NCBI RefSeq assembly: GCF_018336475.1
Contig: NZ_CP048741.1
Location: 462,728-469,849 of the forward strand
Source of the DNA: Romboutsia sp. 13368
GTDB taxonomy: Bacteria; Bacillota; Clostridia; Peptostreptococcales; Peptostreptococcaceae
Length of the DNA: 7,122 bases
Direction: 5' to 3'
Position numbers and translations under genes: made by a program. This document shows, in pieces, positions 1 to 5,361 of this stretch (the stretch's first letter is position 1; every line of letters begins with the position of its first letter). The notes beneath the pieces are model-generated. The model did not search any database. It was not told the DNA's origin and worked only from the letters and a program-made list of their open reading frames with translations.

Positions 1-83
1 AAATTATAATAAATATTTAAAAGTATATTTTAGTTTATATAAACCTAATTTGGAAAAACTATATGATAATAAATAATAAAGTT

Positions 84-112
84 TTGATACATAATATCAT
101 ATCGTGTATAAT
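84..112 (+). promoter_or_regulatory. Sigma-A-type promoter for the radical SAM/DUF2344 unit
   Basis: A -35 box TTGATA (84-89, five of six to consensus) is followed after exactly 17 bases by a perfect -10 TATAAT (107-112). The predicted transcription start is near 118-120, leaving a 5' UTR of about 40 bases before the ATG at 160. A short inverted repeat, TGATA-N5-TATCA (85-99), overlaps the -35 box and could be an operator half-site pair or chance. The rest of 1-159 is very AT-rich, with no gene or RNA structure I can support. Confidence 0.75.
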
Positions 113-159
113 AGTACTTATATTTTAAAATAAAAAGCTTATCGGAGGTTTTAAGATAC

Positions 160-2004
160 ATGAATAAGGTAGACTTAAAGAGAATATTAAAGAAGGTTGA
201 AAAGCCTGCTAGGTATCTTGGAAATGAAATAAATTCAATACATAAGGATACGACAAATGAAAATTTAATAAGATATGCTCAATGTTTCCCAGACCTATAC
301 GAAGTAGGTATGAGTCACTTAGGTAGTCATATACTATACGATGTAATAAACAGAGATGAAGATATATTCTGTGAGAGGGTATATGCACCTGCTGTTGATA
401 TGGAACAAATGATGAGAGAAAGAAATATACCATTATTTGCTTTAGAGTCTAGGCAATCTATAACAAACTTTGACTTTATAGCATTTACTCTTCAATATGA
501 ACTTTCATATACAAATATATTAAATATGCTAGATTTAGCAAATGTACCTGTACTTAGAACGGAAAGAAAATTAGACGATCCATTTATAATAGTTGGTGGT
601 CCATGTGCATATAATGTAGAGCCTATAGCTGACTTTGTCGATATAGCTGTTTTAGGTGAAGGTGAAGAAGTAAACTTAGAAATATTAAATGCTTATAAAG
701 AATGGAAGAAAAATAAAACTACTAGAGAAGACTTCTTATATCAAATATCTTCAATAGAAGGTGTTTATATACCAAGCTTCTATGATGTTATGTACAACGA
801 AGATAACACAGTTAAAGAAGTTGTACCAAATAGAGAAAATATACCAGCTAAACCTCGTAAAAGAATAATAAAGGATGTTGAAAATGTACCATATCCAGAA
901 AAATTAATAGTTCCATTTATAGAAACTGTTCATAACAGAGTTGTACTTGAACTATTTAGAGGATGTACAAGAGGTTGTAGATTCTGTCAAGCAGGTATGA
1001 TATATAGACCTATAAGAGAAAAAAGTGTAGATAGATTAAAAGAAATAGTAGAAAAATTAATAAAGAGTACTGGTTATGATGAAATATCTTTATCATCATT
1101 AAGTACAAGTGATTACTCTAATTTATCAGAGTTAACTGATTACTTAGTTGATGAGTATTCATCTAAAAATATAGGAATATCATTACCATCTCTTAGATTA
1201 GATAACTTCTCTATGGAGATAGCAGAAAAAATACAACAAGTTAGAAAATCAGGATTAACTTTTGCTCCAGAAGCTGGAACTCAAAGAATGAGAGATGTTA
1301 TAAATAAAGGTATAAGTGAAGAAGATTTAAAAAATGCAACTAGAAAAGCATTTGAGATGGGATGGAATAGTGTAAAGCTATACTTCATGATAGGTTTACC
1401 AACAGAAACTTATGATGACTTAGATGGTATTGCAAACCTTGCATATGATGTAATAGATACTTATAGAGATGTTCATAATGGTAAGCTAAAAAGAAGTTTT
1501 GGTGTTACAGTAAGTACATCAACATTTGTACCAAAGCCATTTACACCATTCCAATGGCATGGACAAGATACAACTGAAGAGGTTGTTGAAAAACAAAGAT
1601 ATTTAGTTAAAAAATTAAAGAACAAAGATATAAAATATAACTACCATGACTCTAAAACTAGTTTAATGGAAGCTGTAATAGCTAGAGGTGATAGAAGAAT
1701 AGGTAAAGTTATATATGATGCATTTAAGGCAGGAGCTAAATTTGACGGATGGTCAGAATACTTCAACTTAGATATTTGGATGGAAGCTATGGAAAAAAAT
1801 AATCTTTCAATAGATTTCTATGCACATAGAGAAAGAAATTATGAAGAAGTATTCCCATGGGATCATATAGATGTAGGAGTTAGCAAGAAATTCTTAATAA
1901 GAGAAAATGAAAAAGCTAAGGCTGACACAGTTACTCCAGATTGTAGACATAAGTGTAATGCATGTGGTATAAATGCAAATGATATAGGAAGGGGTATGTG
2001 TTAA
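160..2004 (+). CDS. B12-binding-domain radical SAM protein, TIGR03960-like, function unknown
   Basis: This is a 614-residue cytoplasmic radical SAM protein. The N-terminal ~180 residues resemble a cobalamin-binding (Rossmann) fold, including a VGGPCA turn near 145-150 and VLGEGEE near 164-170, but I find no DxHxxG cobalamin-ligand motif. The radical SAM core follows, with CX3CX2C at C269, C273 and C276 (RGCTRGCRFC) to bind the 4Fe-4S cluster that cleaves S-adenosylmethionine. Later core elements include FAPEAGTQRMR (368-378) and LYFMIGLPTET (407-417). The C-terminus holds a second CX3CX2C set (C595, C599, C602) and ends in C614. Length and layout match the TIGR03960 family, whose substrate is not known to me. 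GGAGG (144-148) lies 11 bases before the ATG. The DUF2344 gene begins two bases after the stop, a pairing recurrent enough that some genomes fuse the two. The family call is firm; any substrate would be a guess. Confidence 0.9.
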   Translation: MNKVDLKRILKKVEKPARYLGNEINSIHKDTTNENLIRYAQCFPDLYEVGMSHLGSHILYDVINRDEDIFCERVYAPAVDMEQMMRERNIPLFALESRQSITNFDFIAFTLQYELSYTNILNMLDLANVPVLRTERKLDDPFIIVGGPCAYNVEPIADFVDIAVLGEGEEVNLEILNAYKEWKKNKTTREDFLYQISSIEGVYIPSFYDVMYNEDNTVKEVVPNRENIPAKPRKRIIKDVENVPYPEKLIVPFIETVHNRVVLELFRGCTRGCRFCQAGMIYRPIREKSVDRLKEIVEKLIKSTGYDEISLSSLSTSDYSNLSELTDYLVDEYSSKNIGISLPSLRLDNFSMEIAEKIQQVRKSGLTFAPEAGTQRMRDVINKGISEEDLKNATRKAFEMGWNSVKLYFMIGLPTETYDDLDGIANLAYDVIDTYRDVHNGKLKRSFGVTVSTSTFVPKPFTPFQWHGQDTTEEVVEKQRYLVKKLKNKDIKYNYHDSKTSLMEAVIARGDRRIGKVIYDAFKAGAKFDGWSEYFNLDIWMEAMEKNNLSIDFYAHRERNYEEVFPWDHIDVGVSKKFLIRENEKAKADTVTPDCRHKCNACGINANDIGRGMC

Positions 2005-2006
2005 TT

Positions 2007-2702
2007 ATGAAAATAATAAGAACTAAATTTAATAAAGAAGGAGATATGATTTATATATCTCACTTAGATTTACAACAGTTATTACAAAGAGCTTTTAGAA
2101 GAGCTGAAATAGCTTTAGTTCATTCTCAAGGGTTTAACCCACATCCTAAGATAAGTTATGGAAATGCTTTAGCTCTTGGGACAGAAAGTCAAGGAGAATA
2201 TGTTGACGTTGAAATAGAAGAAGATTTAAGTGTAGAAGAATATTTAACTAGAATGAATGAGCAATTACCAGAAGGTATAAAATTTATAAAAGCTATGGAA
2301 ATAGATAAGCAAGAGCCATCTTTAGCATCTACTATAGAGTATGGTGAATACTTATTTACAATAGAAACAGAAAAAACATTAACTAAAGAATATGTAAAAG
2401 GTAAAATATTAGAATTCATGGCTCAAGATGAGATAATGATAACTAAGAAAAATAAAAAAGGAAAAATTGTAGAATCTGATATAAGACCTATGATTAAGAA
2501 TTTTGACTTATTAGATGTACAAGATAATGTTTTAACTTTAGAATCAACTATAGCTACTGGTTCTAAGGCTAACTTAAATACAAATATATTTATACCTAAA
2601 ATATTAGATTTATTAGAATTAGATATGGATCCATTAGATGTAGATATATTAAGAAGAGATTTATATAAATTAGAGGATGGTCAATTAGTATCTCCTATGT
2701 AA
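2007..2702 (+). CDS. DUF2344 / TIGR03936 radical SAM-linked protein
   Basis: This 231-residue soluble protein of unknown function belongs to a family defined by being adjacent or fused to the radical SAM protein encoded just upstream. Family signatures are clear: ISHLDL at 17-22, a basic RAFRRAE stretch at 28-34, GFNPHPKIS at 42-50 and EYVDVE at 64-69. The His/Asn/Pro-rich HSQGFNPHP segment is the likely functional site, by conservation only. I chose ATG 2007 over the in-frame GTG at 1998. The GTG overlaps the upstream stop region and sits only three bases from the purine-rich AGGAAGGGG (1986-1994), whereas the ATG gives the usual family N-terminus (MKIIRTKF). The two-base gap to the upstream stop points to translational coupling. 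The gene ends directly in a terminator. It is probably an obligate partner or substrate-presenting subunit of the radical SAM enzyme; that role is inferred. Confidence 0.88.
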   Translation: MKIIRTKFNKEGDMIYISHLDLQQLLQRAFRRAEIALVHSQGFNPHPKISYGNALALGTESQGEYVDVEIEEDLSVEEYLTRMNEQLPEGIKFIKAMEIDKQEPSLASTIEYGEYLFTIETEKTLTKEYVKGKILEFMAQDEIMITKKNKKGKIVESDIRPMIKNFDLLDVQDNVLTLESTIATGSKANLNTNIFIPKILDLLELDMDPLDVDILRRDLYKLEDGQLVSPM

Positions 2703-2732
2703 AAAAAGGTGGTTTAAACCACCTTTTTTTTT
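2701..2732 (+). terminator. Rho-independent terminator of the radical SAM/DUF2344 unit
   Basis: Positions 2701-2730 form a perfect 30-base palindrome: GGTGGTTTAAACCACC (2708-2723) flanked by seven A and seven T. The T-run continues to 2732. The two A residues of the TAA stop (2700-2702) are part of the stem. The symmetric A and T runs mean it could also terminate transcription arriving on the minus strand. It separates this unit from rng. Confidence 0.93.
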
Positions 2733-2733
2733 A

Positions 2734-2739
2734 TATAAT
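2734..2739 (+). promoter_or_regulatory. Possible -10 element for rng
   Basis: A perfect TATAAT lies just past the terminator T-run and 36 bases before the rng ATG. No convincing -35 box exists at the right distance, because that position falls inside the terminator stem (GGTTTA at 2711-2716). A promoter is expected here since a strong terminator precedes rng, so this is the best candidate but not secure. Confidence 0.4.
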
Positions 2740-2775
2740 AAATATGTAGAAATTAAGTGACTTAAGGAGATATAA

Positions 2776-4179
2776 ATGAAAAAGATAATAATTGAGTGCT
2801 TAGTGTCATCTCAAAAGACAGCTATACTAGAAGATGATAAATTAACTGAAATACTAATTGAAGATAATAAAAATACTAAAAAAGTTTCTAATATATATAG
2901 AGGATTAGTAAAAAAAGTAATCCCTGGAATACAAGCTTGTTTTGTAGATGTAGGATTTGAAAAATTAGCATATTTACAATTAAGTAAAGAAAATAATATA
3001 AAAGCTGGTCAAGAAATATTAGTTCAAGTAAATAAAGAAGAAGTAGGAACTAAAGGTGCTAAACTAAACACTGAAATAAGTTTAGCTGGTAGATATTTAG
3101 TTTATATTCCAAATAACGATAGAATAACAATATCTAATAAGATAATTGATGAAAAAGAAAGATTTAGATTAAAAAAGATTACGAAAAGTGTAAGTGAAGG
3201 TTCTAACGGATTTATAATAAGAACAGAGGCTACAGGATGTAGTAAAGAAGAATTAGAAGCTGATATAAAAGAGTTAAAAAATAAATATGAAGAGATACTT
3301 AAAGAATACAAATTAGGTATAGGTCCTAAACTTTTATATAAAGAGTTAGATTTTTCTTCTAAATATATCAAGGATAATATTAATGATGAAGTAGAAAAGA
3401 TAGTTACAAATGATTTAAATAAATATAATGAATTAAAATATATATTAAAATCTATAAATAAAGAGTACATAGATAAATTAATATTAGATGAAGATAAAGA
3501 TATATTTGATTTATATAGAGTTGAAGGTCAAATAGAGAAAGCTTTAAATAAAAAAGTATGGTTAAAGAGTGGAGGATATTTAATAATAGATAAAACAGAG
3601 GCTCTTACTGTAATTGATGTAAATACAGGTAAGTTTACAGGAAATTTAAATCTAGAAGAAACTGTATATAAAACTAATGTGGAAGCAGCTAAAGAGGTAT
3701 GCCGTCAGCTTAAATTAAGAGACATTGGCGGAATAATTATAATAGATTTTATTGATATGCATAAAGCAAAATATAAGCAAGAGATAATAAATATTCTTAA
3801 TGAGGAATTAAAAAAAGATAAAAGAAAAACTGAAGTATTAGGAATGACTAGATTGGGACTAGTAGAAGTAGCAAGAAGAAGAGAAAGAGATTCTATAGAT
3901 AAATATTATTTAAAAGAATGTGATGCTTGTGAAGGTAGAGCTTTAGTAAAATCTATTAATTCTATTTTAGATAATATAGAAAAAGAAATAATAAGAATAA
4001 ATACTCATACATCATATAAAGATATAACAATAGAGTTAAATAATGATACTTTAAGCATTATAAAAATGAATTTTATGGATATAATACAAAAAATAAGTCA
4101 AAAATATGAGATTAAAATACAATTAAGTGTAAATAATAAAATAAATTATGAAAAAATAAATATAATTTACAATAGCTAG
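2776..4179 (+). CDS. rng: Ribonuclease E/G family endoribonuclease
   Basis: This 467-residue cytoplasmic, metal-dependent endoribonuclease is expected to cleave single-stranded AU-rich sites in mRNA and rRNA precursors. An S1-like RNA-binding region covers about residues 38-120 (YRGLVKKVIPGIQACFVDVG, then RYLVYIPNN). GFIIRTEATG (145-154) matches the conserved 5'-sensor/RNase-H-like region. Catalytic metal ligands are D281 and N283 (VIDVNTG) and D324 (IIDFIDM). The D281-D324 spacing of 43 equals D303-D346 of E. coli RNase E. The zinc-link CxxC is present (C382, C385), 58 residues past D324, again as in RNase E. There is no long C-terminal degradosome scaffold, so it is RNase G-sized. AAGGAGA (2764-2770) precedes the ATG at good spacing. 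Codons are extremely A/T-ending (all nine Phe are TTT), suggesting modest expression. No terminator follows, so rng transcripts may read into rplU. Confidence 0.93.
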   Translation: MKKIIIECLVSSQKTAILEDDKLTEILIEDNKNTKKVSNIYRGLVKKVIPGIQACFVDVGFEKLAYLQLSKENNIKAGQEILVQVNKEEVGTKGAKLNTEISLAGRYLVYIPNNDRITISNKIIDEKERFRLKKITKSVSEGSNGFIIRTEATGCSKEELEADIKELKNKYEEILKEYKLGIGPKLLYKELDFSSKYIKDNINDEVEKIVTNDLNKYNELKYILKSINKEYIDKLILDEDKDIFDLYRVEGQIEKALNKKVWLKSGGYLIIDKTEALTVIDVNTGKFTGNLNLEETVYKTNVEAAKEVCRQLKLRDIGGIIIIDFIDMHKAKYKQEIINILNEELKKDKRKTEVLGMTRLGLVEVARRRERDSIDKYYLKECDACEGRALVKSINSILDNIEKEIIRINTHTSYKDITIELNNDTLSIIKMNFMDIIQKISQKYEIKIQLSVNNKINYEKINIIYNS

Positions 4180-4208
4180 TTGACAGAAAACAAAGATTAT
4201 AGTAATAT
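4180..4208 (+). promoter_or_regulatory. Strong sigma-A promoter for rplU-prp-rpmA
   Basis: A perfect -35 TTGACA (4180-4185) starts on the base immediately after the rng TAG stop. After a 17-base spacer comes TAATAT (4203-4208), four of six to TATAAT. The predicted start is near 4214-4216, exactly where the structured leader begins. It is the most consensus-like -35 in the window, fitting a ribosomal-protein operon. Confidence 0.85.
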
Positions 4209-4214
4209 TAATAA

Positions 4215-4290
4215 CTGTAATGCCGCACAGAAAAGGTTTAAAACTTCTTAAGTGAAGTACCTATATGGCGAGTTTTGAGACCGAGGAGGT
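4215..4290 (+). promoter_or_regulatory. Ribosomal protein L21 leader (Rfam L21_leader-like), autoregulatory 5' UTR
   Basis: This is a structured leader in the position of the Firmicutes L21 leader, thought to let L21 or a linked protein control its own operon. Visible pairings are an outer UGCCG (4221-4225) with UGGCG (4266-4270, two G-U), then AGGU (4234-4237) with ACCU (4259-4262), and an apical ACUUC (4243-4247) with GAAGU (4254-4258) closing a six-base loop. An alternative small hairpin CUGU (4215-4218)/ACAG (4227-4230) would place GCCG in its loop. Only four T follow the outer stem (4273-4276), so a classic terminator is unlikely. ACUUCUU (4243-4249) can instead pair with the rplU Shine-Dalgarno AGGAGGU (4284-4290). 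The family call rests on position and structure, not a covariance-model search. Confidence 0.72.
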
Positions 4291-4297
4291 GTATTTA

Positions 4298-4609
4298 ATG
4301 TACGCTATAGTTAAAACAGGTGGAAAGCAATATAAAGTTGCTGAAGGTGATGTATTATTCGTTGAAAAGTTAGAAGCTAACGCAGGTGATGTTGTTACTT
4401 TAAACGAAGTATTAGCTTGCACTAAAGATGGTGAGTTAGTAGTTGGAGCTCCTACAGTTGAAGGTGCTTCTGTTCAAGCAAAAGTTGTTGAACAAGGTAA
4501 AGCTAAGAAAGTTATAGTTTTCAAGTACAAAGCTAAGAAAGACTACAGAAGAAAGCAAGGACATCGTCAACCATACACTAAGATAGTTATCGAAAAGATA
4601 AACGCTTAA
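4298..4609 (+). CDS. rplU: 50S ribosomal protein L21
   Basis: This is the 103-residue large-subunit protein L21 (bL21), which binds 23S rRNA. The N-terminus MYAIVKTGGKQYKVAEGD and the C-terminal basic signature DYRRKQGHRQPYT are diagnostic, and the length is standard for the family. I chose ATG 4298 because GAGGAGGTG (4283-4291) sits at ideal distance and the protein then starts as other L21 proteins do. An in-frame ATG at 4265 would add 11 residues, lies inside the leader stem and has no ribosome-binding site. Codon use differs sharply from rng: all three Asn are AAC, both Phe TTC and four of five Tyr TAC, as expected for a highly translated gene. It is the first gene of rplU-prp-rpmA. Confidence 0.97.
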   Translation: MYAIVKTGGKQYKVAEGDVLFVEKLEANAGDVVTLNEVLACTKDGELVVGAPTVEGASVQAKVVEQGKAKKVIVFKYKAKKDYRRKQGHRQPYTKIVIEKINA

Positions 4610-4623
4610 TTATTGGTTAAGTA

Positions 4624-4941
4624 ATGATAAAAGTTAAATATTATTACAATGATGACTTTTCAATAAAAGGCTTTTGTCTAAAAGGACATGCAGATTATGC
4701 TGAAATAGGCTATGATATAGTATGTTCAGCAGTTACATCTAATGCTATTGCAGTGATTAACTCGTTAGACAAGCTGGTGAAGGTTGAATTTGATAAAGTA
4801 ATAGGTAAAGAAGGTCATATAGAATGCATTGTTAAAGATGCTTATCTAGAAGATTCTAAATTACTACTAGATCATTTTCAATTAGCTATTGAAGGAATTA
4901 AAAGGGAATATCCCAAAAACATAAAAATCTTAAAAAAGTAG
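4624..4941 (+). CDS. prp: Ribosomal-processing cysteine protease Prp (YsxB family)
   Basis: This 105-residue cysteine protease removes the N-terminal extension of L27 before or during 50S assembly, as shown for Staphylococcus aureus Prp. The catalytic pair is visible as H22 (GHADYAEIGYD) and C34 (DIVCSAVTSNA), with the same residue numbers as I recall for the S. aureus enzyme. It lies 14 bases after rplU and 13 bases before rpmA, the standard Firmicutes order, which places the protease with its substrate. Its start has no recognisable Shine-Dalgarno (the preceding bases are TTGGTTAAGTA), so translation probably depends on coupling to rplU. Codons lack the C-ending bias of its neighbours, consistent with an enzyme needed in smaller amounts than the two ribosomal proteins. 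Confidence 0.95.
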   Translation: MIKVKYYYNDDFSIKGFCLKGHADYAEIGYDIVCSAVTSNAIAVINSLDKLVKVEFDKVIGKEGHIECIVKDAYLEDSKLLLDHFQLAIEGIKREYPKNIKILKK

Positions 4942-4954
4942 GGGGTGACTCCAA

Positions 4955-5245
4955 ATGTTAAACATGAACTTACAGTTACTTGCATCTAAGAAAGGGGTAG
5001 GGTCTTCTAAAAACGGTAGAGATTCTATATCTAAGAGATTAGGTGTTAAGAGATTTGACGGACAAGTAGTAACTGCTGGTAGTATAATAGTAAGACAAAG
5101 AGGTACTAAGATACATCCAGGAACTAACGTAGGTAAAGGTGGAGATGACACTTTATTCGCATTAGTTGACGGTGCTGTTAAATTCGAAAGAAAAGATAAG
5201 AAAAGAAAGAAAGTTAGTGTATACCCAGTATCAATAGCTGAGTAA
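4955..5245 (+). CDS. rpmA: 50S ribosomal protein L27 with Prp-cleaved N-terminal extension
   Basis: This 96-residue L27 (bL27) has a mature N-terminal tail that reaches the peptidyl-transferase centre. The extension MLNMNLQLL precedes ASKKGVGSSKNGRDS. By comparison with S. aureus (MLKLNLQFF removed before ASKKG), Prp should cut after residue 9 to leave Ala10 as the mature N-terminus. Conserved L27 segments include KRLGVKRFDGQ, GSIIVRQRGTKIHPG and GGDDTLFALVDG. GGGGGTGA (4941-4948) is the ribosome-binding site, and its first G is the last base of the prp TAG stop. Asn codons are all AAC (four of four), matching rplU. The gene is last in its unit and is followed by a terminator. Confidence 0.97.
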   Translation: MLNMNLQLLASKKGVGSSKNGRDSISKRLGVKRFDGQVVTAGSIIVRQRGTKIHPGTNVGKGGDDTLFALVDGAVKFERKDKKRKKVSVYPVSIAE

Positions 5246-5253
5246 TGCTAAAT

Positions 5254-5283
5254 AAAAGGAGTGTTAATACACTCCTTTTTCTT
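5254..5283 (+). terminator. Rho-independent terminator after rpmA
   Basis: The stem AAAAGGAGTGT (5254-5264) pairs perfectly with ACACTCCTTTT (5269-5279) around a TAAT loop, and the T-run reads on as TTTTTCTT. It starts eight bases after the rpmA stop and separates the ribosomal-protein operon from obgE. Confidence 0.93.
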
Positions 5284-5285
5284 GT

Positions 5286-5319
5286 AAATAGATATTTATA
5301 GAATGTTATATATCTATTT
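5286..5319 (+). promoter_or_regulatory. Inverted repeat in the presumed obgE promoter region
   Basis: AAATAGATAT (5286-5295) and ATATCTATTT (5310-5319) are perfect 10-base inverted arms around a 14-base centre. The centre holds TAGAAT (5299-5304, five of six to TATAAT), the best -10 candidate for obgE. No good -35 accompanies it: the matching position falls in the terminator T-run. A TTGTAA at 5282-5287 is badly spaced for it. This could be an operator, an RNA hairpin or an AT-rich coincidence. Confidence 0.35.
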
Positions 5320-5361
5320 TGGAGAAAATAAATAAAAAGTTTAACCAAGTAGGTGATTAAT

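Noticed and set aside
1..83. End of an upstream gene or a second promoter in the AT-rich left edge
   Set aside because: No frame with coding character reaches in from the edge, and the TTGGAA at 50-55 has no properly spaced -10.
209..433. Open frame on the minus strand inside the radical SAM gene
   Set aside because: It lies wholly within a well-supported gene, has no ribosome-binding site or recognisable protein features, and is typical of AT-rich antisense frames. The minus-strand frames at 2189-2419, 3102-3470, 4930-5151, 5541-5753 and 6042-6278 were rejected for the same reason.
1998..2006. GTG start for the DUF2344 gene giving three extra residues
   Set aside because: It overlaps the upstream gene's last codons and sits only three bases from the purine-rich site. 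ATG 2007 gives the standard family N-terminus.
3698..3733. Local change in codon style in rng (TGC, CGT, CAG, CTT, GGC) as a sign of recombination
   Set aside because: It covers only about a dozen codons over the most conserved catalytic stretch. It is more simply explained by constraint or chance.
4221..4276. Transcription attenuator in the rplU leader
   Set aside because: The outer stem has only five pairs, two of them G-U, and only four T follow, which is too weak for an intrinsic terminator. A translational mechanism fits better.
4265..4297. Upstream ATG giving L21 an 11-residue extension
   Set aside because: It has no Shine-Dalgarno, falls in the structured leader, and would place the strong AGGAGGT site inside the coding sequence. 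L21 proteins begin at the MYAIVKTGGKQ equivalent.
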